Source of the DNA: Methanomicrobiales archaeon HGW-Methanomicrobiales-3
GTDB lineage: Archaea > Halobacteriota > Methanomicrobia > Methanomicrobiales > Methanospirillaceae
NCBI GenBank assembly: GCA_002839605.1
Contig: PGYK01000004.1
Coordinates: 1 to 64,000 of the forward strand
Direction of reading: 5' to 3'
Length of the DNA stretch: 64,000 nt
The notes beneath the pieces were generated by a model. The model worked only from the letters and a program-made list of their open reading frames with translations. It had not been told where the DNA came from and made no database searches. Shown here piece after piece: positions 57,001-64,000 of this stretch. The position numbers and the translations under genes were made by a program. Within the stretch, counting starts at the first letter, position 1; each line of letters begins with the position of its first letter.

Positions 57001-57360
57001 TTAGAGCACACACACCTTGCAGTCCTGTTCGCCGCAGGGAATGTTATCTATCTTCCATTTCAGCGCCCAGTGCTTGATGCCCCGGATAACGTTCACGATC
57101 TCAAGTCCGCTTTCCGTCAGCGTATATTCCGTCCTGACCGGAAATGCGGTTGCGTCCACGTTCCGGGTGATAATGCCTTCATCCTCCAGTTCCCTGAGAC
57201 GCTCCGAGAGTACCTTGGGGGTAATACCGTGAAGGGCATCGCGGAGCTCAGAAAACCTGCGGGTGTAGTCCCGACCCTTGTAGAGTTCAAGGATAATCAG
57301 CAATGACCACTTCTTTGTCAGATATTTGACGGTCTGGTACACCGTACACATTTCCTGCAT
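57001..57360 (-). CDS. HxlR-family transcriptional regulator
   Basis: 119 residues, winged helix (YLTKKWSLLIILELYKGRDY, SELRDALHGITPKVLSERLR). HxlR/DUF24 proteins often sense oxidants or aldehydes through Cys; here C5 and a C-terminal CGEQDCKVC are candidates. The gene is divergent from hcp, and an inverted repeat overlies the shared TATA region. The TATA box is about 25-30 bases from the ATG, so the message is probably leaderless. Confidence 0.9.
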   Translation of the reverse strand: MQEMCTVYQTVKYLTKKWSLLIILELYKGRDYTRRFSELRDALHGITPKVLSERLRELEDEGIITRNVDATAFPVRTEYTLTESGLEIVNVIRGIKHWALKWKIDNIPCGEQDCKVCVL

Positions 57361-57373
57361 GGTATGTATTTGG

Positions 57374-57395
57374 ATACTCCTAAGTATTTATAATC
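57374..57395. promoter_or_regulatory. Shared hxlR-hcp promoter with inverted repeat
   Basis: ATACT and AGTAT are five-base arms four bases apart (57374-57387). They run into TATTTATAATC (57385-57395), which reads as a TATA element on either strand. A regulator bound here would cover the promoter of both divergent operons. HxlR itself is the natural candidate for autoregulation and hcp control. Confidence 0.45.
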
Positions 57396-57445
57396 TGGTA
57401 TGCTATTGATATCTTGTATCAAAAAGAAATCAAAGGAGACTAAAT

Positions 57446-59062
57446 ATGTTCTGTAACCAGTGCGAAGAGACCGTAAAAGGGACGGGATGTACAGTGAAAG
57501 GAGTCTGCGGCAAAGACGACGAGATTGCTGCATACCAGGATGTGCTCATCCATGTCTGCAAGGGAATCGCCATTCGGAACCTTGCAGCAATGAAGCATGG
57601 CAGGGGAGATCCGCAGGCAGGATTATTCCTTTCTGACGCACTCTTCTCCACGCTGACCAACGTCAATTTTGACAAGGTGCGGTTCACTGAACTTATCAAC
57701 CGTGCTGTTGCCATCCGTGACGCTCTCCCGGCAAGTGGCAGCCCGGAACCGGATGCGTGTACCTGGAAGCCGGCGGGTGAGGGCGATATCCTCATGAAGG
57801 CAAAAATCGTGGGGATCCTGGCAACGGAAAACGAGGATGTCCGTTCCCTCCGGTCAACGCTTCTCTATGGCCTCAAAGGGATCGGGGCGTATTACACCCA
57901 TGCAGCGGTGCTCGGAAAGACTGATTCTGCCGTAACAACCTTCATCCAGAAAGCGCTTGCCTCCATGCTCCAGGATCTTACCGTTCCCGACATGGTTGCA
58001 CTCGTGCTGGAATGCGGGGAATACGGTGTGAAGGTTCTTGCACTGCTGGATGATGCCAACACTTCGGCATACGGAAAACCGGAGATCACGAACGTGAAGA
58101 CAACGGTAGGAACACGCCCGGGCATCCTCATCACCGGCCATGACTTGAAGGATCTTGAGATGCTGCTGGAGCAGTCAAAGGACGCCGGCTTGGATATCTA
58201 CACCCACGGCGAGATGCTGCCGGCCCACGCGTATCCTGCGTTCAAAAAATACCCGCACCTATACGGTAATTACGGCGGCTCATGGCCGCACCAGAAGGAG
58301 GAGTTCGAGCAGTTCAACGGCCCGGTCCTCTTCACGACCAACTGCCTCGTTCCCCCGAAAGATACCTACAAGGGCCGCCTGTTCACAACCGGCCTGACCG
58401 GCTTTTCGGGCGTGCCGAATATCGAAGCCGGCCCGGGCGGGAAGAAGGACTTCTCGAAGATCATCGCGCTCGCAAAGACCTGCCCGCCACCCAAAACCAT
58501 GCCGGGCAGCGGGAGCGACCTCATCACCGGCTGTGCCCATGACGCGGTTCTTGCCCTCGCCGATACGGTCGTGGGAGCAGTCAAGAGCGGCGCGATCAAA
58601 CGATTCATCGTCATGGCCGGGTGCGACGGTCGCCAGAAGGAGCGGGAATATTATACGGAGTTTGCAAAGGCCCTCCCGAAAGATACAGTCATCCTCACTG
58701 CCGGCTGTGCCAAGTTTCGGCACAATAGTCTCGGTCTCGGAACCATTGGCGGCATTCCCCGGGTGCTCGATGCCGGGCAGTGCAATGACTGCTACTCGCT
58801 CGTCGTTATCGCCCAGGCGCTCGCAAAAGCGTTCGGCGTCGGCATCAACGAACTGCCGATCTCCTATAACATCGCGTGGTACGAGCAGAAAGCGGTGCTC
58901 GTCCTTCTTGCCCTGCTCCATCTCGGTGTTAAGGACATCACGCTCGGCCCGAAACTGCCGGCATTTGTATCGCCTGCCGTGCTGGACGTGCTGGTGAAAA
59001 ATTTCGACCTCAAGCCCAACACCACGGTCGAGGCTGACATGGCCCGGATGCTTAAGGCCTGA
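57446..59062 (+). CDS. hcp: Hydroxylamine reductase (hybrid cluster protein)
   Basis: 538 residues. N-terminal [20 protein letters not shown] gives Cys 3, 6, 15 and 21 for the first [4Fe-4S] cluster (Cx2Cx8Cx5C). Later hybrid-cluster ligands include [18 protein letters not shown] and [14 protein letters not shown]. Hcp reduces hydroxylamine and acts on nitric oxide. It is the first gene of a five-gene plus-strand operon, and AGGAG precedes the ATG. Together with the opposite operon it makes a nitrosative-stress locus. Confidence 0.97.
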   Translation: MFCNQCEETVKGTGCTVKGVCGKDDEIAAYQDVLIHVCKGIAIRNLAAMKHGRGDPQAGLFLSDALFSTLTNVNFDKVRFTELINRAVAIRDALPASGSPEPDACTWKPAGEGDILMKAKIVGILATENEDVRSLRSTLLYGLKGIGAYYTHAAVLGKTDSAVTTFIQKALASMLQDLTVPDMVALVLECGEYGVKVLALLDDANTSAYGKPEITNVKTTVGTRPGILITGHDLKDLEMLLEQSKDAGLDIYTHGEMLPAHAYPAFKKYPHLYGNYGGSWPHQKEEFEQFNGPVLFTTNCLVPPKDTYKGRLFTTGLTGFSGVPNIEAGPGGKKDFSKIIALAKTCPPPKTMPGSGSDLITGCAHDAVLALADTVVGAVKSGAIKRFIVMAGCDGRQKEREYYTEFAKALPKDTVILTAGCAKFRHNSLGLGTIGGIPRVLDAGQCNDCYSLVVIAQALAKAFGVGINELPISYNIAWYEQKAVLVLLALLHLGVKDITLGPKLPAFVSPAVLDVLVKNFDLKPNTTVEADMARMLKA

Positions 59063-59169
59063 AAAATCCGTTCCCTTTTTAATAGCAGCACGCTGAGGAA
59101 AGAGAATGAAGAATCCGGCCGCCACGGTCCTGCGGCCTGCCAGCTCGGTATAAACGGAGGATACAAAAA

Positions 59170-59964
59170 ATGGTCTTAGAGAATGTTCCAAAAGCCATCG
59201 GATTCGTGTACGCACTCGTCATGATTGGTGTGCTCGCGTACCTCTGGTACTCGGGCCGGTGGCGGCGATCGATCGGGTGGCTGTTGCTCTTTGTTTCGGC
59301 AGCGCTCGGCTTCCTTATCTTCGCTCCCGTGATCCCGTACCAGTTCCAGCAACTCATGCTGGGCGATGTTCAGGGCCTCGGCGCCCCCCTCATTGTCGGG
59401 GCTGCGGGGCTCACGGTGGTTTTTTTCCTTACCATTGTCTTTGGGAGATTCATCTGTGGGTATCTCTGCCCGGTCGGGGCAGTGCAGGAGATAGCCTATC
59501 ATATTCCCGTCCGGAAAACCAGTCCCCGCTATAAGAATGCATTCATGGCAGTGAGAGCGCTCGTCTTTGTCGTCTTCTTAATCATGGCATTCGTCCTGTC
59601 AGCTTCGCTCCTTTCGGATTTTGGCATCCGGGATTTCTTTTACCTTACCCTGACGACCGGCTCATTCGTTTTTTTTATGGTGTTGCTGTTGTCAATGACA
59701 TGGTACCGCCCGTTCTGCCGGCTTGTCTGCCCGTACGGGGTATTACTCTCCCTTGGCGCTGCAAAGAGCCTGTTCCGGATTCAGAGAACCGATGCCTGTA
59801 TCGAATGCAGGAAATGCGAGAAGGCCTGTCCGACCGATGAAGCCAAGCGGGAGGATGCAAAAGCGGAATGCTACCTCTGTAGACGATGCATTGATGTCTG
59901 TCCGAAGGAGGGGGCACTTGTGTATGCAAAGAACCGGCCAATTTCACCTCATCAGGAAAAATAG
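59170..59964 (+). CDS. NapH-like membrane ferredoxin
   Basis: 264 residues. Five or so membrane helices, with cytoplasmic CGYLCPVGAVQE and CRLVCPYGVLLS motifs of the NapH/NosR group, then two 4Fe-4S sites (CIECRKCEKACP and CYLCRRCIDVCP). It would feed membrane electrons to Hcp or a partner. GGAGG precedes the ATG. Second gene of the hcp operon. Confidence 0.92.
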   Translation: MVLENVPKAIGFVYALVMIGVLAYLWYSGRWRRSIGWLLLFVSAALGFLIFAPVIPYQFQQLMLGDVQGLGAPLIVGAAGLTVVFFLTIVFGRFICGYLCPVGAVQEIAYHIPVRKTSPRYKNAFMAVRALVFVVFLIMAFVLSASLLSDFGIRDFFYLTLTTGSFVFFMVLLLSMTWYRPFCRLVCPYGVLLSLGAAKSLFRIQRTDACIECRKCEKACPTDEAKREDAKAECYLCRRCIDVCPKEGALVYAKNRPISPHQEK

Positions 59965-59978
59965 CGGGATATGATCGT

Positions 59979-60350
59979 ATGGAATACAAACCCGAAACTA
60001 TCGGAATGACGGAAAAACCGGACAAGAAGCGCGAAGAGCTCAAAGGGAAAGTATTGCACCTGAAGGATCTTGTCAGTTACCAGGACGGGAGTGTGGCCAG
60101 CCGGATGATCATCAACCGGAAGGCGGGCAGCGTAACTCTCTTCTCGTTCGACGAGAACGAGGGACTGTCCGAGCACACGGCTCCCTACGATGCAACAGTC
60201 ACGATTCTTGAAGGTGAATGCGAGGTCTGGGTCGGGGGCCAGACGTACCAAATGAAGGAAGGGGATACCATCATCTTCCCGGCAAACGCCCCGCATGCCC
60301 TCTCCGCGATCACCCCGTTCAAGATGAGCCTCACGATGATACGGGAGTGA
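59979..60350 (+). CDS. Cupin-domain protein of the hcp operon
   Basis: 123 residues. Single cupin barrel with HTAPYDATVTILEGECEVWV and GDTIIFPANAPHALSA; the His/Glu/His ligand pattern is recognisable. It resembles the pairs of small cupins often found next to hcp or redox genes. A separate cupin closes the opposite operon, so the locus has two diverged cupins. Confidence 0.9.
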   Translation: MEYKPETIGMTEKPDKKREELKGKVLHLKDLVSYQDGSVASRMIINRKAGSVTLFSFDENEGLSEHTAPYDATVTILEGECEVWVGGQTYQMKEGDTIIFPANAPHALSAITPFKMSLTMIRE

Positions 60351-60353
60351 TGC

Positions 60354-60686
60354 ATGGGCGGCGATGGAAAGGACGGGTACTACTGCACCATCTGCGGCGG
60401 GATTTCTCCGGACCAGGTCAAGATCAAGAAGATCGTTATCGACGGAAAGGAGACCGGGATCGACCGGCTGGACTGGATCCTCCTGGACGTGTACCGCAGG
60501 AACTTCGGAAACGATGAGACAATCACTGACGAACTCGTGAAAAGGGTCCGGCAGTTCAACTACATCCCGACAAAAAAGATGGCCGAGTACCGGGCGGCTC
60601 TTCTGCGGGAGTTTAAGATGCTCAGGCCGGACGATATCCGGCTCATGGAACAACAGATGGAGAAGGAGGTGGAGCCCCGTGCTTGA
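60354..60686 (+). CDS. Small protein of the hcp operon with CxxC
   Basis: 110 residues. YYCTICGGI near residue 10 is a CxxC knuckle. The rest is helical and charged, with YIPTKKMAEYRAALLREF, a pattern seen in small Fe-S or NAD-linked proteins of anaerobes. No function is assigned. It overlaps the next gene by eight bases. Confidence 0.75.
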   Translation: MGGDGKDGYYCTICGGISPDQVKIKKIVIDGKETGIDRLDWILLDVYRRNFGNDETITDELVKRVRQFNYIPTKKMAEYRAALLREFKMLRPDDIRLMEQQMEKEVEPRA

Positions 60687-60915
60687 CCATTGCCCCGGGG
60701 CCTCGAACCTCCGGACCCCCACCCTCTCCATCAAAAAATGTCCCCAGTGCGGGAACGAGGTTGAGATTTTCTCCAATGACCTCAAGGTGACCTGCGACAA
60801 CTGCGGGTTCGTGATCTACAACGATATCATATCCTGCGTCCAGTGGTGCAAGTACGCAAAGGAGTGTGTCGGAGAGGAGACCTACAACAAACTTGTCAAC
60901 AAGACAAAAGGATGA
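60679..60915 (+). CDS. Small zinc-ribbon protein of the hcp operon
   Basis: 78 residues. KKCPQCGNEVEIF and VTCDNCGFVIY form a two-knuckle zinc ribbon; a third Cys pair (SCVQWCKYAKEC) follows. It starts with GTG at 60679, with AGGAGGTG seven bases upstream, and overlaps the previous gene. It looks like a small Fe-S or zinc protein paired with the hcp system. Confidence 0.8.
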   Translation: MLDHCPGASNLRTPTLSIKKCPQCGNEVEIFSNDLKVTCDNCGFVIYNDIISCVQWCKYAKECVGEETYNKLVNKTKG

Positions 60916-61014
60916 CCGGGCGTCACCAGCCCGACAAAGCACCGCAGATCGCCGCCCGCGTCGCACGCTTCGCACGACTACGCCGTGCTCGCACAGCTCC
61001 GCGACCGGCTAAAA
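60914..61014 (+). repeat. R2 GC-rich repeat, copy G (end module only)
   Basis: GGGCGTCACCAGCCCG, then GATCGCCGCCCGCGTCGCAC, GCTTCGCACGACTACGCCGT and GCTCCGCGACCGGCT. It matches only the last 100 bases of copies E and F. It follows the stop of the zinc-ribbon gene directly. The end module therefore occurs alone, which suggests that it is the unit that moves or acts. Confidence 0.75.
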
Positions 61015-61081
61015 AACCGGACCAGAATGGCTTTAACGTGATAATAAAAAACCAATGAAAGCAATCCGGAACGGGTGACCA

Positions 61082-61453
61082 ATGAAAGAGCAAAGTGTTT
61101 TAGTATTCACCGAGGAGGAGGAAGAATTTGTCAACCTCCTTATAAAAATCGGGATGCGGCGGCCCGTTGCCAACGTGCTGGTATTCCTTGCAAACGTTGA
61201 GGAGGCTACTTCCCGGGAGATCGAGCGGGGAACGGATCTCCGCCAGCCGGAAGTCAGCATCGCCATGAACTACATGTTCGAGCGTGGCTGGCTAAAAAAC
61301 CGGGAGAGCAAAGCGATGAGCAAGGGTCGGCCTGTGAAGATCTACACACTTGCCGTGCCGGTCCAGGAGATCATGACCAGCATCGAGAAGCAGAAGAAGG
61401 ACGAGGCAAACAACCAGCTCGCGCTTGTCAAGAAGATGAGAAATTATCTCTGA
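61082..61453 (+). CDS. Winged-helix transcriptional regulator
   Basis: 123 residues. NVLVFLANVEEATSREIERG, then LRQPEVSIAMNYMFERGWL are the helix-turn-helix and wing of a MarR/TrmB-like archaeal family. A basic C-terminal helix follows. GGGTGA precedes the ATG. It lies behind the hcp operon and copy G, and may act on that operon, though this is a guess. Confidence 0.85.
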   Translation: MKEQSVLVFTEEEEEFVNLLIKIGMRRPVANVLVFLANVEEATSREIERGTDLRQPEVSIAMNYMFERGWLKNRESKAMSKGRPVKIYTLAVPVQEIMTSIEKQKKDEANNQLALVKKMRNYL

Positions 61454-61858
61454 CAGGATCCGGATACAACCTCATTTTCAGGCCATTTCCCCCGTTTTCC
61501 CAATTTTTGAGACCTCCGTCGGAGAAAAAAACCTCCACAATGGCATTCCGGCAGAGGTTTCAAATCCGGAGGGGGTAAAATAGGTGGCAAAAACCGGCGC
61601 GATTTAAAGGCCTTTGGTGGCCTTTTATTGAGGCGCAATTCTGCCGTATTTTGGCAAACGGGGCGTTTATAGGGCACAGTTTCCACAGGAACTGAAAGGG
61701 TGCATTTTACGGGGTTTTCCGGTTTTGAGCCGGAATGAGAGTCGGGAAAAGGAGCCTGATTTGGGCTTGTTTTACCTGAAGGATGATCACTCTTATTCTA
61801 GGAGTTTCATATGAAGGATAAATAAAACGTGATTCTTTACAAAAAACTCCCAAATAAA
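61454..61858. other. Gap with a terminator-like hairpin
   Basis: AAAGGCC and GGCCTTT (61606-61612 / 61619-61625) form a perfect seven-base stem with a six-base loop. The rest holds TTTTGG words like those at 330-560. No gene is supported. Confidence 0.4.
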
Positions 61859-62635
61859 TTAGCGATTGAGTTTTTTTTCATCTTCTTCTATCCACTCCTC
61901 TACCTGTTGAATATATCTTTCAATACTTTGTATTTTATCTTCAGATTCAGATAACCATCCTGCCCACCTATCGACCCATTCATCACTTCCTCCAGATGCA
62001 ATTTTAGATCGCAAATCTTCAGCATTTGCTTGAACTCGTCTGAGGGCATCGGTTGCAGAACGATGTCGGCTATAATTTGTTTCAAGATTTGCTTTTATCC
62101 TTGATTCAAAATCTGATTGTTTTTGCTCCCGTTCTGAACGGAATTTTCCCCACCAAATATCATGCGACCTTTGAATGTCCTGCATTTCATTAAAAATCAT
62201 CTGTTTATGTTCAGAGAGCATTTCCGCTTTATTTTCATGCAACATGATACCAGCTTTTTTAAGACACTTCCCATTTTCAATTAAATTTTCAACACGCGGA
62301 TAATTAGGGAAACAATCTACCATGCAATAGGTGTATAAATATTCATGGATCTGAGCGTATAGGCCATAGGATTTGCTCATACGTTTTTTATTGGTCTCTT
62401 CGATCTCCTCTTTTACACTGGCACAAAGAGAACCTTTTTCATTCCAGAGTTTTTCACGATCTTCACGTGAAAGAGGTTTTAGAGATTTGAATAAAATGTC
62501 AATTTCTTTTACTTGTGCCCAAAATGAGGAATAATTACGATTTTTTGAATCAGAATATCCCCGTGCTGAATCACGAAGCATTGATAGATATTGAATTTCC
62601 TTTTCAATCTTTGTAGCATTTTCTTTTGCAATCAT
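61859..62635 (-). CDS. Coiled-coil hypothetical protein
   Basis: 258 residues, mainly helical with long heptads (YIQQVEEWIEEDEKKLNR; RSEREQKQSDFESRIKANLE). No transmembrane segment and no known domain. TTGGAGAA precedes the ATG at 62635 by about six bases; a TTG seven codons upstream is weaker. AT-rich like the lipoprotein gene at 63083, suggesting a second transferred patch. Confidence 0.6.
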   Translation of the reverse strand: MIAKENATKIEKEIQYLSMLRDSARGYSDSKNRNYSSFWAQVKEIDILFKSLKPLSREDREKLWNEKGSLCASVKEEIEETNKKRMSKSYGLYAQIHEYLYTYCMVDCFPNYPRVENLIENGKCLKKAGIMLHENKAEMLSEHKQMIFNEMQDIQRSHDIWWGKFRSEREQKQSDFESRIKANLETNYSRHRSATDALRRVQANAEDLRSKIASGGSDEWVDRWAGWLSESEDKIQSIERYIQQVEEWIEEDEKKLNR

Positions 62636-62743
62636 AGAAAATTCTCCAATTTTCAAAGTTTAAATGCAATAGTCGCTCATTTTTTTTTTAATAGTAATAA
62701 AATGATTGAAGTTCATCCCGATAAACTTCAATTATCGTTCCAT

Positions 62744-62959
62744 TCATCGTTGGCGTTTTCTTCCGCTTGCACTGGGATCCATCACCCGAGCAACAAACAA
62801 CCCGGCCATAGAGATGAACCGCGGCCAGAAAACATTCCTCACCTGCTGATTCTTCCCGAAGGCCTCGATCACGACATCCACATCAGCATGCAGTCCGCGT
62901 TGAATCAGCTTCGGCAGGAACAGGACCGCCGCGCCGATGAACGCAAGCGTGATCTCCAT
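62744..62959 (-). CDS. Small two-helix membrane protein, possibly truncated paralogue
   Basis: 71 residues from the ATG at 62959. VVIEAFGKNQQVRNVFWPRF, then ISMAGLFVARVMDP, align with the partial gene at the window end (AFGKNEQVKKVFWTLF, ISMAGLVVAQVLDP). The tails differ completely (SASGRKRQR against VTAQQVVGMVMGM), so this copy has lost its normal end. No strong SD; a longer N-terminal extension is AT-rich and doubtful. Family unknown. Confidence 0.55.
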   Translation of the reverse strand: MEITLAFIGAAVLFLPKLIQRGLHADVDVVIEAFGKNQQVRNVFWPRFISMAGLFVARVMDPSASGRKRQR

Positions 62960-63082
62960 TCCGGGTTTGTATAATCCCCAATAAGTTTTCTGAATTTTTG
63001 ATATTTCGGTCGGAACCAAGTGAAAAAATCCCACTAATATGAAAAACAAAAACTTAATACGAGCTAGTTTAGAATTCACACC

Positions 63083-63613
63083 ATGGATAGTAAAAGTGTT
63101 GTGATTATTATAGTTCTGCTAATCTTTGCTGTATGTATTGCAGGATGCTCAAGTACCGCAACCCAATCTAGTACCTCATCACAATCAGCATCCTCAACGG
63201 ATGATGGCGACCGATCCCGTATTCTCAGAGGAATAGAACAAAATAGACTATCCTGCATTAATAATTTACCTCGCAGCTCTTCCACAGATGAGTGTAGTAT
63301 CACTTCATCCAATCAAGAGGCAGCGACGACTTATATCATTTCTCGTATAAAAGATATTGAAGATAAATGTCTTGCAACGCTTCCGAGATCAAAATCAACT
63401 GATGAATGTAAATTTTCAAATAAGGACAAATTGGATTTCGGATACTTGGGATACGACTGTTACTGTACAGCTGCGATGAATAATAGGGGGATAAAAATCG
63501 GAAGTGGGTCAAAGTGTGTAGACTTCGGCATGCATCTTATATGTTCCGATAGAACGATGTTTGTGAGCGATCCTCCAGAGATACATAATACTTGTTTCTT
63601 AACCAAGTATTGA
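63083..63613 (+). CDS. Small Cys-rich lipoprotein
   Basis: 176 residues. IIVLLIFAVCIAGC is a signal with lipobox (CIAGC). A Ser/Thr-rich linker follows, then two related units with LPRSSSTDECS and LPRSKSTDECK, suggesting an internal repeat, and several paired Cys (YDCYC, KCVDF, LICSD). Extracellular; function unknown. A TATA-like CTTAATACG sits about 25 bases before the ATG, so it may be leaderless. Confidence 0.7.
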   Translation: MDSKSVVIIIVLLIFAVCIAGCSSTATQSSTSSQSASSTDDGDRSRILRGIEQNRLSCINNLPRSSSTDECSITSSNQEAATTYIISRIKDIEDKCLATLPRSKSTDECKFSNKDKLDFGYLGYDCYCTAAMNNRGIKIGSGSKCVDFGMHLICSDRTMFVSDPPEIHNTCFLTKY

Positions 63614-63848
63614 TTTATCTCGTTATCCAATAGGATTATTTTTTTTAATAATTTTCCTCAATAAAAATTTTTAAAATCAATCACCAAAAACTCAAAACAG
63701 TTACATTGTCGGAATAAATCATGTTGAGAATTGAACTCTCGGTGTAAATGGGTCCTATGGGGATTGTGACAAAATAGTCAACTTCTTTTTTTTGGAAATA
63801 TCTACAATCAATTGCGTGATATTTTAAAAAAAAAATGTGTTTTTTTAT
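63614..63848. other. AT-rich gene-free stretch
   Basis: Long A and T runs. No gene, repeat or RNA recognised. Confidence 0.4.
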
Positions 63849-64000
63849 TCACACCCCCATCCCCATCACCATCCCAACCACCTGCTGAGCTGTCACCGGG
63901 TCCAGGACCTGTGCAACAACCAGCCCCGCCATCGAGATGAACAGGGTCCAGAACACTTTCTTCACCTGCTCATTCTTCCCGAATGCCTCGATCACGGCAG
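63849..64000 (-). CDS. Partial gene: small membrane protein, paralogue of 62744
   Basis: The C-terminal 50 residues only; the gene runs off the window. AFGKNEQVKKVFWTLF is followed by a hydrophobic helix (ISMAGLVVAQVLDP) and a Met/Val-rich end. The match to the gene at 62744 over about 30 residues identifies them as relatives about 1 kb apart. Function unknown. Confidence 0.7.
   Translation of the reverse strand, partial: AVIEAFGKNEQVKKVFWTLFISMAGLVVAQVLDPVTAQQVVGMVMGMGV

Noticed and set aside
1-64000. tRNA and rRNA genes
   Set aside because: No T-loop GGTTCRA-type motif within a cloverleaf context and no rRNA-like stretch was recognised by eye. A dedicated tRNA scan would be needed to be certain.

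Overview
The window looks like a chromosomal segment of a methanogenic euryarchaeon of the order Methanomicrobiales (Methanoregula-like). The clues are a methanogenesis marker 8 protein, an archaeal CDC48, an S1-OB-DHH nuclease, UPF0200 and UPF0316 proteins, deoxyhypusine synthase, many PAS/receiver sensor proteins, methyl-accepting chemotaxis proteins, and TATA-box promoters mixed with Shine-Dalgarno (SD) starts. No rRNA or tRNA gene, CRISPR array or intact insertion sequence was recognised. The species name is an inference from gene content only.

Layout. 0.6-2 kb: two membrane-anchored proteins of unknown role. 2-6.5 kb: hsp20 and cdc48 on the minus strand, divergent from thiC. 6.7-9.7 kb: a tightly overlapping plus-strand operon (radical SAM activase, UPF0200 kinase-like, TIM-barrel epimerase-like, RNase Z), then the S1-OB-DHH nuclease (9.9-11.7 kb) and small genes. 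13.9-25 kb: a chemotaxis/signalling block, with a HTH-PAS-kinase, cheW and cheR on the minus strand, divergent from MCP-cheW-MCP-cheW-MCP. 25-32 kb: lipoprotein, adenine deaminase, isochorismatase-like, GNAT, a stand-alone Cas6b-like protein, a DUF1624 membrane protein and methanogenesis marker 8. 32-37 kb: a receiver-GAF-PAS-PAS protein, mscL, and a PKD/M50-like membrane protein.

37-47 kb is the accessory core. It holds a MntA/HepT toxin-antitoxin pair, a fragment resembling the end of Cas1, a 1537-residue nuclease-NTPase resembling antiviral STAND (Avs) proteins, a HEPN-like protein facing it, and an ArdC-type anti-restriction operon bracketed by roughly 550-bp inverted repeats. The large NTPase gene and its convergent neighbour are clearly AT-rich compared with the GC-rich host genes.

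47-54.6 kb: deoxyhypusine synthase coupled to a UPF0316 membrane protein, a run of very small (partly Cys-rich) genes, a second UPF0316 protein, an MFS transporter and a receiver-histidine-kinase protein whose phospho-acceptor histidine is replaced. 55-61.5 kb: a nitrosative/redox stress locus, with hxlR-ferredoxin-siroheme reductase-cupin divergent from hcp-NapH-like-cupin-two small Cys proteins, and a HTH regulator. 61.8-64 kb: AT-rich end with a coiled-coil protein, a small lipoprotein and two related small membrane proteins, the last cut by the window edge.

Three dispersed repeat families were found by eye. R1 has 3 copies (12.6, 27.4, 34.7 kb). R2 is long and GC-rich, with 4 copies (43.8-44.3 inverted, 46.4-47.0, 54.7-55.0, 60.9-61.0 kb). 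R3 is made of G-run/C-run hairpins, with 3 copies (start of window, 37.65, 37.85 kb). The best candidates for something new are the nuclease-STAND island with its HEPN neighbour and the R2-bracketed ArdC cassette.
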